The notes: generated by a model not told the origin, from the letters alone. Shown: positions 36,180 to 45,906, numbered from the stretch's first letter. The stretch: 64,000 nt of DNA from Pseudolabrys sp035718275 (GCA_035718275.1 DASTHI010000007.1:62001-126000), one strand, 5' to 3'. Made by a program: numbers and translations.

Positions 36180-37890
36180 AACACTCTTTCTCGCCAGCCG
36201 CTCCCGGGTGTGTGACCGCGCCGTTCACCGCAGGGCCGACCTGCTGGGCGTATTTCCACAAATATCCGGAGCCAAACTCGCTCTCGCGAGGCTTCCAATG
36301 AGCCTTGCGCGCCGCGAGATCTTCGGCAGAGACCTTGACGTCGAGGGTGCCCTTCACGGCGTCGATTTCGATAATATCGCCATCGCGGAGAAGTCCGATC
36401 GGTCCGCCAACCGCAGCTTCCGGTCCGACATGGCCGACGCAGAATCCGCGCGTCGCCCCCGAGAAGCGGCCGTCGGTGATCAGTGCGACTTTTTCGCCCG
36501 CGCCTTGCCCGTAGAGCGCGGCGGTCGTGGAAAGCATCTCGCGCATTCCGGGACCTCCGCGCGGCCCCTCGTAGCGGATCACCAGCACTTCACCGTCCTT
36601 GTACCGGCGATGCTTGACGGCCTCAAAGCATGCCTCCTCGCTGTCGAAGCAACGGGCGGGACCGCTGAACTTCAGCGTCTTCATTCCGGCGATTTTCACG
36701 ATGGCGCCTTCGGGAGCCAAATTGCCCCTCAGCCCGACGACACCGCCCGTCGGCAATAAGGGCTTGTCAGCCGGGCGCACAACGTCCTGATCCGGATTCC
36801 ATTTCACGTTTTTGAGGTTCTCGGCGATCGTGCGGCCGGTGACGGTAAGGCAGTCGCCGTGCAGGTATCCGTGATCCAGAAGCGTCTTCATGAGAAGCGG
36901 CACGCCGCCAGCTTCGAACATGTCCTTGGCGACATAACGGCCGCCGGGTTTCAAATCTGCGACGTAAGGAGTCTTTTTGAAGATTTCGGCAACATCGAAA
37001 AGAGTAAATTCGATACCGCACTCGTTGGCGATGGCGGGCAAATGCAGCGCCGCGTTAGTCGATCCGCCCGTGGCTGCGACCACGGCTGCAGCATTCTCAA
37101 GCGCTTTGCGGGTGACGATGTCGCGCGGGCGGATGTTCTTCGCGATCAGATCCATGATCATCTCGCCAGACAGCATGCAGAACTTGTCCCGGATTTCGTA
37201 CGGCGCTGGCGCTCCGGCCGAATAGGGCAGCGCGAGTCCAATCGCCTCCGATACGGTCGCCATGGTGTTGGCGGTAAATTGCGCGCCGCAGGCGCCCGCG
37301 GAAGGGCAAGCATTCTGTTCGAGGACCTCAAGATCCTCATCGGACATCTGACCGACGGAGTGCTTGCCGACGGCCTCGTACACATCCTGTACGGTCACCG
37401 GTTTGCCTTTGAACGTGCCCGGAAGAATAGAACCGCCGTAAATGTAGATTGACGGAACGTTGAGACGGCACATGGCCATCATCATGCCGGGTTGTGATTT
37501 GTCGCAGCCCGCAATCCCGATCAGGGCGTCATAAGCGTGGCCACGAACCGTCAGTTCCACGCTGTCGGCGATGACTTCGCGCGAGGGCAGCGATGACTTC
37601 ATTCCTTCATGGCCCATCGCGATGCCGTCCGTCACCGTGATGGTGCAGAACTCGCGCGGAGTCGCACCAACGGCAGCAACGCCTTTCTTTACGACCTGCG
37701 CCTGGCGCATGAGCGCGATGTTGCAGGGAGCAGCCTCATTCCAGCAGGTCGCCACGCCGACGAAAGGCTGATGGATCTGTTCGCGAGTGAGGCCCATCGC
37801 GTAATAGAATGCGCGATGGGGAGCACGATCCGGTCCTTCGGTGGCGTGCCGGCTTGGAAGTCTGGACTTCAAACTGGAATTAGCGTCCAT
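36166..37890 (-). CDS. ilvD: Dihydroxy-acid dehydratase
   Basis: 574 residues. Fe-S ligands are in EAAPCNIALM, GIAGCDKSQPGMMMA and CPSAGACGAQFTANTM, and the substrate/Mg site in GRFSGATRGFCVGH. It converts 2,3-dihydroxy-isovalerate and its homologue to the 2-keto acids in valine and isoleucine synthesis. Start ATG 37890. No leader peptide or attenuator hairpin could be recognised upstream. Confidence 0.95.
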   Translation of the reverse strand: MDANSSLKSRLPSRHATEGPDRAPHRAFYYAMGLTREQIHQPFVGVATCWNEAAPCNIALMRQAQVVKKGVAAVGATPREFCTITVTDGIAMGHEGMKSSLPSREVIADSVELTVRGHAYDALIGIAGCDKSQPGMMMAMCRLNVPSIYIYGGSILPGTFKGKPVTVQDVYEAVGKHSVGQMSDEDLEVLEQNACPSAGACGAQFTANTMATVSEAIGLALPYSAGAPAPYEIRDKFCMLSGEMIMDLIAKNIRPRDIVTRKALENAAAVVAATGGSTNAALHLPAIANECGIEFTLFDVAEIFKKTPYVADLKPGGRYVAKDMFEAGGVPLLMKTLLDHGYLHGDCLTVTGRTIAENLKNVKWNPDQDVVRPADKPLLPTGGVVGLRGNLAPEGAIVKIAGMKTLKFSGPARCFDSEEACFEAVKHRRYKDGEVLVIRYEGPRGGPGMREMLSTTAALYGQGAGEKVALITDGRFSGATRGFCVGHVGPEAAVGGPIGLLRDGDIIEIDAVKGTLDVKVSAEDLAARKAHWKPRESEFGSGYLWKYAQQVGPAVNGAVTHPGAAGEKECYADI

Positions 37891-38312
37891 CGTCTTACTT
37901 CGTGGTCCCAGCCCCGGTTCAGCGTTGCCGGGTAGCCAGCCGGCGCCTCTTATCCTGCCCGCCGGTCTGTGCGGGCCTCGATGTGGTTGAATGGTATGGC
38001 CGAATCGCGGCGCGAGCGGGGACGATCCGGTCGTATACTTAAATGTTCTCCAAGTGTTGCATACCAGACACAGCCGGGAAGCCAGTGCTCGGTATCAGCC
38101 CGTTGCCCCGCGAAGGCAATCCCTTGATCAAGATTTGGTTTCTGACCCCAGGGTCACACCCCTCCTGCGGTCCAGGCTTCACGCGATTGTCCACAGGGTC
38201 GTGTTGACCATTGCGGGGTCGGGCTTGCGTCTGGGGTGGCGGTGGCAGCCGCGATGGCCATGAGGCGTCGGTCCCACGCTTAGTGCCGCACCCATGTTAC
38301 AGATGTGCCACG
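37891..38312. other. Intergenic region between ilvD and the glycosylase gene
   Basis: About 420 bases between divergent genes. No convincing reading frame on either strand and no tRNA or strong terminator. A single DnaA-box-like 9-mer (38187-38195) is present but isolated. Promoters for both flanking genes are expected here; I could not place them. Confidence 0.4.
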
Positions 38313-38879
38313 ATGCCCCCCCGCCTTCGCCGCAGCTTTTTCAGCCGCTCGGTCCATGACGTTGCTCCCGAACTTATCGGGGCCAGCCTGTTCATCGATG
38401 GGGTTGGAGGCGTCATTGTCGAGGTGGAGGCGTATCACCACACCGACCCGGCCGCGCATTCCTATGTCGGCCGCACTGAGCGTAACGCCGTGATGTTCGG
38501 TCCGCCCGGCTACGGCTATGTCTACCGCTCCTATGGTATTCACTGGTGCCTCAATTTCGTATGCGAGGAGGAAGGCAGCGCCAGCGCCACCCTGATCCGC
38601 GCGATCGAGCCCAGCCGGGGCATTCAGACCATGCGGCGCCGACGCGGGCGTTACGATATGCGCGAGCTGTGTTCGGGCCCAGGCAAGCTGTGCGAGGCAC
38701 TCGGCGTCACGCGTAGGTACAACGGGCTGCCGCTCGACCGCGCCCCTTTCGAGCTGCGCGCACGCAGCGAAACGCCACAGATTGCGGTCGGGGTGCGGAT
38801 CGGCATCACGAAGGCCGCCGAAAAGCCTTGGCGCTATGGTCTGATGGATTCACCGTTCCTGAGCAAGCCCTTCCGGTAG
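38313..38879 (+). CDS. DNA-3-methyladenine glycosylase (AAG/MPG type)
   Basis: About 188 residues. Family core visible in order: VEVEAYHHTDPAAHSYVGRT (catalytic Glu region), ERNAVMFGPPGYGYVYRSYG (intercalating Tyr region), HWCLNFVCEEEG, ATLIRAIEPSRG and LCSGPGKLCEALGV. It removes alkylated purines and hypoxanthine in base excision repair. ATG 38313 chosen because the family begins with the basic R-R-x-F-F-x-R-S segment right after it. Confidence 0.93.
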   Translation: MPPRLRRSFFSRSVHDVAPELIGASLFIDGVGGVIVEVEAYHHTDPAAHSYVGRTERNAVMFGPPGYGYVYRSYGIHWCLNFVCEEEGSASATLIRAIEPSRGIQTMRRRRGRYDMRELCSGPGKLCEALGVTRRYNGLPLDRAPFELRARSETPQIAVGVRIGITKAAEKPWRYGLMDSPFLSKPFR

Positions 38880-39004
38880 ACATTGTTTGCCTGCGCCTGT
38901 CGCCGCGCGTCTACGACGAAGCAACACCGTCGCTCTTTCGCGCGCAAGAGGGTAGTCAACGGGAAGAGCAGAAATGACCGTCGAAGAAGGCGCTCTATGA
39001 AGAT

Positions 39005-39721
39005 TCAAAACCGGAACTGAGCATCGAAGCCGAACTCGCGCTTGGCCTTCTCGCTGGAAATTGCGCCGTCATCCTCTGCGACGTTGTAAATCCCGCGCGC
39101 TCCGTTGCTCACCGCCAGCAATGCCGCTTGAGCCGCCGCGTCGACGTGCAACGCGGGCTTGGCGCGCTTCTCATCTGGGAACCATGTACCGGGGCCGTAG
39201 AGAAAACCGTATCGCAGGACTATTCCCTCAGGCATTTCAAGGGCAGCCTGCTCGAGCGCGATCACTCCATCGACCGTGCGCTTGCGCGCACCGGTTGCCG
39301 CCACGTCGAGCGGATCGCTCTCAACCCATTCCCGTTCGCCGGGCGCATAGATAAAGGCGATGCTCTGCGCGATCAGCCGCCGCACGCCCGCGGCTTTCGC
39401 CGCATCGACCAGATTGCGCGTGCCCTCGACGCGTAACCGCGCATTGCGATCGAGACCCTCCTCATAGCGGGGCGTTCCGGGCGCAAAGGGTAGGTCCGTA
39501 AGCTGATGTATGACGACGTCGGGTGCAGCCTCCTTCACGGCGCGCGCGAGCGCGTCGCGATCGAATACGTCGACAATGACGGGATCGGCTCCGATCGCGA
39601 CGATCTGCTTCGTCTTTTCCGAAGAGCGAGTCGTGCCGGAAACGTGATGACCCGATCTGCTCAGCAGTGGCACGAGTCTGCGTCCGATCACCCCGGCCGC
39701 ACCTGCCAGAAAGATTCTCAT
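39005..39721 (-). CDS. NAD(P)-dependent epimerase/reductase family protein
   Basis: 238 residues, extended short-chain dehydrogenase fold. Nucleotide-binding motif at the start: RIFLAGAAGVIGRRLVPLL (G-x-x-G-x-x-G). Later segments ALARAVKEAAPDVVIHQLTD and GIVLRYGFLYGPGTWF fit the NAD-dependent epimerase/dehydratase family; the catalytic Tyr-x-x-x-Lys is not obvious, as in atypical members. Substrate unknown. It follows the decarboxylase-like gene by 39 bases on the same strand. Confidence 0.8.
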   Translation of the reverse strand: MRIFLAGAAGVIGRRLVPLLSRSGHHVSGTTRSSEKTKQIVAIGADPVIVDVFDRDALARAVKEAAPDVVIHQLTDLPFAPGTPRYEEGLDRNARLRVEGTRNLVDAAKAAGVRRLIAQSIAFIYAPGEREWVESDPLDVAATGARKRTVDGVIALEQAALEMPEGIVLRYGFLYGPGTWFPDEKRAKPALHVDAAAQAALLAVSNGARGIYNVAEDDGAISSEKAKREFGFDAQFRF

Positions 39722-39760
39722 GGATGCTCCTTTTGTCTTGGCGCTCCCGGAGACCGGACG

Positions 39761-40738
39761 TCAATCCAGTTCGAGCGGAAACATTTCTTCGGGTGTAATG
39801 ATGCGCGGCGCAAGTCCCTGCTCATGAACAAACCGCGAAATGGCTTCCCAGGTGGGCCGATTTGGCTCAACGCCGTATGCCCAGTAATCCCGGCCAAACA
39901 ACCGCTGTGCCTCCTCAACGTGATCGATAAGGAAGGGCAATGCAACGCGCAGCGCGTCGGTGTCGTAGAGGTCATCGATAGCCATGCGCTTCGCCTCGCA
40001 GAAGGCGCGGTAGATGCTCCTGGCCACCCAGGGATGCTCGCGCTCGACGTCGGCACGCAGCACGACGACATGCATGATCGGAAGAATTCCCGTGCGGCGA
40101 TAATAATCGATTTCGGTATCCCTGAAATTCGGAAACAGGCGGGCGATCGGCGCAACAGGGTCGAGGAAAAGCCTGGGAATATAGAGCGAGAAGATTGCAT
40201 CGAGCTCGCCCGCGGCGATCATCTTTTCCAGCGTCTGCCCTTCCTTGAGGAGGGTAAGCGTGACCGTCTCCGGAAGATCAAGGCGGATAAGCGGCGGTTC
40301 GACATAGCTGTCGAGACCGCCCATGAACCAATGCAAATCGGCTGTCTTGATACCGTAGTCATGTTGCAGGAAGCCTCGTATGAAACATAAGCCCGTCGAG
40401 CTCCACTGCGTCACGCCGACGCGCTTCCCGCGCAGATCCTTCGCCGTGCGGATGCCAGCGTCGGTGCGCGTATAGATGCATGAATGGCGAAAAATCTTCG
40501 ACAACGCGACCGGCAACGCAACGAATGGACAGTTTCCGCGCGCCCTAAGCGTCGTATAGGAAGCAAGCGAAAGCTCGGAAATATGGAACGCCTGCTCGTC
40601 GAGCATGCGCCGGAATGCTTGCCGTGGTCGCAGCACATGAATGTCGAGGTCTATGCCGTCAGGCTTCACCCGGCCGTCGATCAAAGGACGCGTGCGGTCG
40701 TAGTCCCAGCAGGCAAGCGTGAGCCTGAGATCTGCCAT
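39761..40738 (-). CDS. 4,5-dihydroxyphthalate decarboxylase-like / periplasmic-binding-fold protein
   Basis: 325 residues without a signal peptide. The start LRLTLACWDYDRTRPLIDG and segments GIDLDIHVLRPRQAFRRMLD and LSLASYTTLRARGN, RTAKDLRGKRVGVTQWSST are those of the Pht5 / 4,5-dihydroxyphthalate decarboxylase family, which adopts the type-II periplasmic binding protein fold. Most members are of unknown substrate and several lie in aromatic-degradation loci; nothing aromatic is encoded here. It may be an enzyme or an orphan binding protein. 26 bases after valS on the same strand. Confidence 0.75.
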   Translation of the reverse strand: MADLRLTLACWDYDRTRPLIDGRVKPDGIDLDIHVLRPRQAFRRMLDEQAFHISELSLASYTTLRARGNCPFVALPVALSKIFRHSCIYTRTDAGIRTAKDLRGKRVGVTQWSSTGLCFIRGFLQHDYGIKTADLHWFMGGLDSYVEPPLIRLDLPETVTLTLLKEGQTLEKMIAAGELDAIFSLYIPRLFLDPVAPIARLFPNFRDTEIDYYRRTGILPIMHVVVLRADVEREHPWVARSIYRAFCEAKRMAIDDLYDTDALRVALPFLIDHVEEAQRLFGRDYWAYGVEPNRPTWEAISRFVHEQGLAPRIITPEEMFPLELD

Positions 40739-40764
40739 TCAATCCCCCCGCGGATGAGCCAGGC

Positions 40765-43632
40765 TCAGCTTACATCCTGGAGCCGCTCGAGCGCTTCGGC
40801 AATCTTCGCCTTACGGCCGACCGCCTCCTCCCGCTTTTCCTTTTCTTCTTCGACGACCTCTTCCGGTGCCCGGGCGACGAAGTTTGCGTTGCCGAGTTTG
40901 GCGTCAACCCGCGCAATATCGGCATCCGCTTTCTGCATTTCTTTCGCAAGCCGTGCGCGCTCGGCGGCGAGATCGATCACGCCCTTGAGCGGCAGCGCCG
41001 CCAGCTCGCCGCGCACCACAAGCTGCACTGAGCCTCGCGGTGCCAGAGCCGCGAAAGAAATATCGGAGAGACGTGCAAGCCGCTTGATGAATTCGGCCCA
41101 GCGGCCTGCCCGCGTTCGCGTTCCTGGGGATACGCCCGCCAGCACCAGCGGGATCGCAGCGGTGATGTTCATCTCGGCACGGACGGAGCGAATGGCGGTG
41201 ACGAGGTCGACCACCCAGCCGATTTCGGCTTCCGCCTCCTCGTCCGCGAGGCCTTCCAAATGCGGCCATTCGGTCAGCGCCAGCAATCCCCTGCCAGTCA
41301 TTTGGGGGCCCGGCGCAGGCCGCGACCCGGCATCCGTAGCCTCTTGATCACCGGGAGTATGGCGCGTTGCGCCGTCCGGAATGAGAGGAGACGAGGTCAC
41401 CGCCCACAATTCCTCGGTAATGAAAGGCATGAACGGATGCAGCAGCTTGAGAATTTCGTCGCGTGCCCAGGCAACCATCGCCTGCGTTTCCGCCTTGGCT
41501 GCCGCGTCGGGACCCGACAGCACGGGCTTGGCAAGCTCCAGATACCAATCGCAATAGATGTTCCAGACAAAACGGTAGACAGCCCCCGCGGCGTCATTGA
41601 AGCGGTACGCTTCGATCGCCTGCGTCACCTCGGCCGCGGCCATGGCGGTCTCATGCCCGATCCACCGGTTAAGTGTCTCCTTCGCCGATTTCGGATCGAA
41701 ATTCGCGACGCTGGCGCACCCATTCATTTCGGCGAAGCGGGCGGCATTCCACAACTTGGTCGCGAAGTTGCGGTAGCCCTCCACGCGCTGAGTTGACAGC
41801 TTGATGTCGCGGCCCTGCGCCGCCATTGCGGCAAGCGTGAAGCGCAGCGCGTCGGCGCCATATTCGTCGACGATTGCGAGCGGATCGATGACGTTGCCTT
41901 TGGACTTCGACATCTTGGCGCCAGACGCGTCACGCACCAGCGCATGGATGTATACGTCGTGAAACGGGACCTCTTTCATGAAGTGGAGTCCCATCATCAT
42001 CATCCGGGCAACCCAGAAGAAGATGATGTCGAAGCCGGTTACTAGCGTCGACGTCGGGTAGTAGCGATCGAGCTCTTTCGTCTTGTCCGGCCAGCCCAGC
42101 GTCGAGAATGGCCACAGCGCGGAAGAGAACCAGGTGTCCAGCACGTCCTCGTCGCGCGTGAGGATCGGCGCGCGTTTTTCAGGATGTCGCGCCATTTCCT
42201 GCGTCTGATGGTGACGCAGGACGCCCGTTTCCTCGTAGTAGGCAAGCGCGCGGGCAATCGCCTCATCTTCAGTCTCGGCGACGAACACCTTGCCGTCGGG
42301 CCCGTACCACGCCGGAATCTGGTGGCCCCACCAGAGCTGGCGCGAGATGCACCAGGGCTGGATGTTCTCCATCCAATCGAAATAGGTTTTTTCCCAGTTC
42401 TTCGGGACGAACCTGGTCCTCCCGTCGCGGACCGCATCGATCGCCCGCACCGCCAGCGCTTTCGCGTTGACGTACCATTGGTCCGTCAGAAACGGTTCGA
42501 TCACGACATTGGAGCGGTCACCGTGCGGAACCACATGTGTGTTGGGCTCGATCTTCTCGACTAGGTTTTTCTCTTCCAGTCGCGCCACGATCGCCTTACG
42601 GGCGACGAAACGATCCTGCCCGTGTAACTGCATTGTCTGATCGAGCTCGTCGGAGCTGGGCACGCCACGCAAAAAATCGGCGTTATTCTTAAGGTCGAGC
42701 TTGGCTTCGATGCTGAAGATGTTGACCTGGGGCAGATCGTGCCGCTTGCCCACGTCGAAATCACCGAAGTCGTGCGCCGGCGTGATCTTCACGGCGCCCG
42801 ACCCCTTCTCCGGGTCGGAAATCGCGTCGCCAACGATCGGGATCCTGCGACCGACTAGCGGCAAGATCACCTGCTTGCCGATCAAATGCTTGTAGCGTTC
42901 ATCATCCGGGTTCACCGCTACTGCGGTGTCGCCGAGCATCGTCTCGGGCCGGGTCGTAGCAACCACGATGTATGTCGAGCGATCTTCCGGATCGAAGGTC
43001 TTGCCCTCGAGCGGATAGCGCAGATACCAAAGATGGCCCCTGGTCTCGACCTGGATCACTTCGAGATCGGAGATCGCGGTGAGCAGCTTCGGGTCCCAGT
43101 TGACCAGCCGCTTGTCCTTGTAGATGAGTTTCTCGTTGTAGAGCTGCACGAAGACCTTGATGACAGCCTTCGACAGTCCCTCGTCCATCGTGAACCGCTC
43201 GCGCGACCAGTCGCACGATGCGCCGAGGCGTTTCAATTGATTGACAATGGTGCCGCCGCTCTCGGCTTTCCATTCCCACACCCGCCGGAGGAACGCCTCG
43301 CGGCCCATCTCGCGCCGGCCCGGCTGCTGCCGCTCCATCAACTGACGCTCGACCACCATCTGCGTCGCAATGCCGGCGTGGTCGGTGCCCGGCTGCCAGA
43401 GCACATCCCTGCCGCGCATGCGCTCGAACCGGCACAGGATGTCCTGCAGTGTATTGTTCAACGCATGGCCCATATGCAGCGAGCCGGTGACGTTGGGCGG
43501 CGGAATGACGATAGAGTATGGCTTAGCGGCCGCGCGTTCGGGGCGACCGGCGCGGAAGGCACCTGCCTCTTCCCACACCCGGTAGATGCGATTCTCGACC
43601 TCGGAAGGCTGATAGGTCTTGTCGATCGGCAT
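40765..43632 (-). CDS. valS: Valyl-tRNA synthetase
   Basis: 955 residues. Class I motifs: PPPNVTGSLHMGHALNNTLQ (HIGH) and KMSKSKGNVIDPLA (KMSKS). The CP1 editing domain (YIVVATTRPETMLGDTAVAV) and the C-terminal coiled coil (ERARLAKEMQKADADIARVD) are intact. It charges tRNA-Val and edits Thr. Start ATG 43632. Upstream lies a palindromic repeat element, then the divergent MFS gene. Confidence 0.97.
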   Translation of the reverse strand: MPIDKTYQPSEVENRIYRVWEEAGAFRAGRPERAAAKPYSIVIPPPNVTGSLHMGHALNNTLQDILCRFERMRGRDVLWQPGTDHAGIATQMVVERQLMERQQPGRREMGREAFLRRVWEWKAESGGTIVNQLKRLGASCDWSRERFTMDEGLSKAVIKVFVQLYNEKLIYKDKRLVNWDPKLLTAISDLEVIQVETRGHLWYLRYPLEGKTFDPEDRSTYIVVATTRPETMLGDTAVAVNPDDERYKHLIGKQVILPLVGRRIPIVGDAISDPEKGSGAVKITPAHDFGDFDVGKRHDLPQVNIFSIEAKLDLKNNADFLRGVPSSDELDQTMQLHGQDRFVARKAIVARLEEKNLVEKIEPNTHVVPHGDRSNVVIEPFLTDQWYVNAKALAVRAIDAVRDGRTRFVPKNWEKTYFDWMENIQPWCISRQLWWGHQIPAWYGPDGKVFVAETEDEAIARALAYYEETGVLRHHQTQEMARHPEKRAPILTRDEDVLDTWFSSALWPFSTLGWPDKTKELDRYYPTSTLVTGFDIIFFWVARMMMMGLHFMKEVPFHDVYIHALVRDASGAKMSKSKGNVIDPLAIVDEYGADALRFTLAAMAAQGRDIKLSTQRVEGYRNFATKLWNAARFAEMNGCASVANFDPKSAKETLNRWIGHETAMAAAEVTQAIEAYRFNDAAGAVYRFVWNIYCDWYLELAKPVLSGPDAAAKAETQAMVAWARDEILKLLHPFMPFITEELWAVTSSPLIPDGATRHTPGDQEATDAGSRPAPGPQMTGRGLLALTEWPHLEGLADEEAEAEIGWVVDLVTAIRSVRAEMNITAAIPLVLAGVSPGTRTRAGRWAEFIKRLARLSDISFAALAPRGSVQLVVRGELAALPLKGVIDLAAERARLAKEMQKADADIARVDAKLGNANFVARAPEEVVEEEKEKREEAVGRKAKIAEALERLQDVS

Positions 43633-43681
43633 GCCGCCTCGGAGGACTCAAAGTGAAGTTGAAATCGCGCAGCAAGTTCCA

Positions 43682-43788
43682 CCTCTCCCATGCGGAGAGG
43701 CCGGATTACGAGGAAATCCAGATGAGGGGCTACAGACCCGCGAGTCTTCGAACCCCTCACCCCAACCCTCTCCCGACGGGGGAGAGGG
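43682..43788. repeat. Palindromic repeat element (Rhizobiales RPE-like)
   Basis: Two GC-rich hairpins flank a variable middle: the first pairs 43682-43688 (cctctcc) with 43694-43700; the last pairs 43766-43774 (ccctctccc) with 43780-43788, a perfect 9-bp stem. A small GGATT/AATCC pair lies between. This arrangement of 'CCTCTCC...GGAGAGG' and 'CCCCTCACCCCAACCCTCTCCC' is a well-known dispersed intergenic repeat type in Bradyrhizobium-like genomes. It sits between the divergent valS and MFS genes and may form an RNA hairpin in the valS leader. Confidence 0.75.
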
Positions 43789-43864
43789 AGCCTGCTGTCC
43801 TTGTGGCTTCTGCCTCATTTGACTAACAGCGCGGTAGAAACCCCGCCGGACCGCCGGAGTCAAC

Positions 43865-45073
43865 TTGGCCACTTCATCCACTGTTTCGCGCGGCAGTGCC
43901 ACGTCCGCCATCACTCTCCTGGCGATCGCCTCATTCGCCAGCCAGTCCATGGTGCGCGTATCGGATTCGCTGTTGCCGCAGATTGCGGCGGATATGGCCG
44001 TAAGCGTGGGCGCGGCCTCGATCGTCGTGACCGCCTATGCGCTCGCCCACGGCTCGGTGCAGCTCATCATCGGCCCGGTAGGCGACCGGTTCGGAAAATA
44101 TGCTTGCATCATCGCCGCCTGCGCGGCCGCCTCCGTTCTGGTGCTGCTCTGCGGCCTGGCCAACTCACTGGCAATGCTCGTGGTGGCACGGCTCGCCTGC
44201 GGGCTCGCGGCCGGCTGGATCATCCCGCTCGCCTTCGCCTTCCTCGGCGATGTCATTCCTTACGAGCGGCGGCAACAGGTCCTTGGTACCTTCCTGTCGG
44301 GACAGATTCTGGGACAGCTCTTCGGGCAGGCTGCCGGCGGCGTGCTCGGTGATTTCTTTGGCTGGCGGCGGGTATTCTTTTTCCTCGCCGCACTTTTTGC
44401 GCTTGCGACCGTGGCGCTTCTGGTCGAATTCCTGCGCAATCCGATCACGCGTGCAAGTCACGCGACCGCCACACGCTCGCGCGGTTTCATCATCGACAAT
44501 CTTGCGGTTCTGCGCGGGCCATGGGCGCGTGCCGTGATTGCCATGGGATTCATCGAGAGCGTCTTCATGTTCGGTGCCTTCGCCTATGTCGGCGCAGATC
44601 TGCACCTGCGTTTCGGCGTCAACTTTGCAGTCGTGGGCTTATTCGTTGGCGCATTCGCGATCGGCGGTCTGATCTACAGCCTGTCGGTGAGGCAGCTGGT
44701 AGGCCTACTTGGGCAGACAGGTCTTGCGAGCGCGGGCGGCGCCCTGCTCGCATTTGCCTATTTGACGATCGCTTTTGCCCAGCATGCCTATGTCGCTCCG
44801 TTCGCGATCACCGGGATTGGGCTTGGCTATTACATGCTGCACAACACGCTGCAGACGAACGCGACGCAGATGACTCCGGAAGCGCGCGGAACGGCCGTCG
44901 CAATATTCTCGGCAGCACTTTATCTGGGGCAGACGCTGGGCGTGGCGGTGAATGGACCGATGTTCGACAGGTTCAGCGCGGTGCCGGTGTTCGTTGTCTC
45001 GGGCGCAGGCCTGCTCGCACTCGGGCTTTGGTTTGGGCATTTATTGAGGCGCAGACAGGCGGCAGGGGAATGA
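43865..45073 (+). CDS. MFS transporter, drug/arabinose-efflux type
   Basis: 402 residues, twelve hydrophobic segments. The loop after helix 2 (HGSVQLIIGPVGDRFGKYAC) is the MFS signature and the helix-5 motif C-like region VIPYERRQQVLGTFLSGQILG points to a proton antiporter. Substrate unknown. The only good start is TTG at 43865: a stop codon lies just upstream in frame, CCGGAG sits five bases before it, and the next ATG would remove half of helix 1. Confidence 0.85.
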   Translation: MATSSTVSRGSATSAITLLAIASFASQSMVRVSDSLLPQIAADMAVSVGAASIVVTAYALAHGSVQLIIGPVGDRFGKYACIIAACAAASVLVLLCGLANSLAMLVVARLACGLAAGWIIPLAFAFLGDVIPYERRQQVLGTFLSGQILGQLFGQAAGGVLGDFFGWRRVFFFLAALFALATVALLVEFLRNPITRASHATATRSRGFIIDNLAVLRGPWARAVIAMGFIESVFMFGAFAYVGADLHLRFGVNFAVVGLFVGAFAIGGLIYSLSVRQLVGLLGQTGLASAGGALLAFAYLTIAFAQHAYVAPFAITGIGLGYYMLHNTLQTNATQMTPEARGTAVAIFSAALYLGQTLGVAVNGPMFDRFSAVPVFVVSGAGLLALGLWFGHLLRRRQAAGE

Positions 45074-45165
45074 CTATGCACGCCGAGCGCAAGCGACAAC
45101 GAGGACCATGGATAAAAATGCAGGCCAGCCGCTCCCGCGGAGATAAGCGGAATCCGTGATCGGCG

Positions 45166-45906
45166 TTACGGCCGCCCGCGCGAGACGCGCTCGATTTCGG
45201 CGCGAACGATGCGTTCGACCATCCCCGGCAGATTGTCGTCTAGCCACGACTTGAGCATAGGGCGAAGCATCTCGCGCACAAGGTCTTCGAGCGTGCGTGC
45301 ATTCTGCCCGATGATCGTGTGGGCGAGCGTGTTGAAGGCGCTGTCCACGGCCCGGATCGTCTGGTTCGAGATCAACCCATGTTCGGCAGCCGGTGCTTCC
45401 GGACGGTTGGCGAACACCACATCAGGACTGCCGTCGATGGTGCGGAATGCAGCGGGTTGCGCAGCTGGCGGCGGCGGCGGAGCCGCCATGGCCTCGGTAA
45501 GGTCCAGAACGTCGGCAGCCGGCGGTGTCGCCTGAGCCGGTGCAGACTGAGGTGCTGGCGCAACCTGCGGACTCGGCGAGGAAGCTTTCGGCGTCGCCTT
45601 GGGTGGGCTGTCGAGCTCAGCGAGCATTGCGTCGATCTCGTCCTGGCTGTTTGCTGTCGATGCCCCGTGCGGAGCAGCGGATTTTGCGGCTGAAGCTGGC
45701 GCCTGAGCAGCCTTGGGCGGAGGATTTGCCGAAGCGATCGTCGAACGCCCCGATGCCGCAGCAGTGGTTGCAGGCGCCGCCTTTGCAGCCGCGGCGGGTT
45801 CAGGCGCTTTGCCGGGCTTGCCCGCGTCGTCATCGGCAATGATGCGCCGGATGGAGGCGAGGATTTCCTCCATCGAGGGCTCTTGCGCCTTCGCCGTCTG
45901 CGTCAT
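45166..45906 (-). CDS. popZ: Polar organizing protein PopZ-like (DUF2497)
   Basis: About 246 residues. The two conserved ends define the family: N-terminal EPSMEEILASIRRIIADDD and C-terminal LEDLVREMLRPMLKSWLDDN with NLPGMVERIVRAEIERVS. Between them is a long Pro/Ala-rich, acidic, disordered linker (about 150 residues). In Caulobacter, PopZ forms a polar condensate that anchors ParB-parS and cell-cycle kinases. ATG 45906. Position between tolC and valS is as in other Hyphomicrobiales. Polymer-forming function is inferred from the family. Confidence 0.88.
   Translation of the reverse strand: MTQTAKAQEPSMEEILASIRRIIADDDAGKPGKAPEPAAAAKAAPATTAAASGRSTIASANPPPKAAQAPASAAKSAAPHGASTANSQDEIDAMLAELDSPPKATPKASSPSPQVAPAPQSAPAQATPPAADVLDLTEAMAAPPPPPAAQPAAFRTIDGSPDVVFANRPEAPAAEHGLISNQTIRAVDSAFNTLAHTIIGQNARTLEDLVREMLRPMLKSWLDDNLPGMVERIVRAEIERVSRGRP

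Noticed and set aside
38187..38195. DnaA-box-like TTGTCCACA
   Set aside because: Single copy with one mismatch, no AT-rich region or further boxes; not evidence of an origin.
42886..43656. 256-codon open frame on the plus strand
   Set aside because: Antisense to valS; no protein character.
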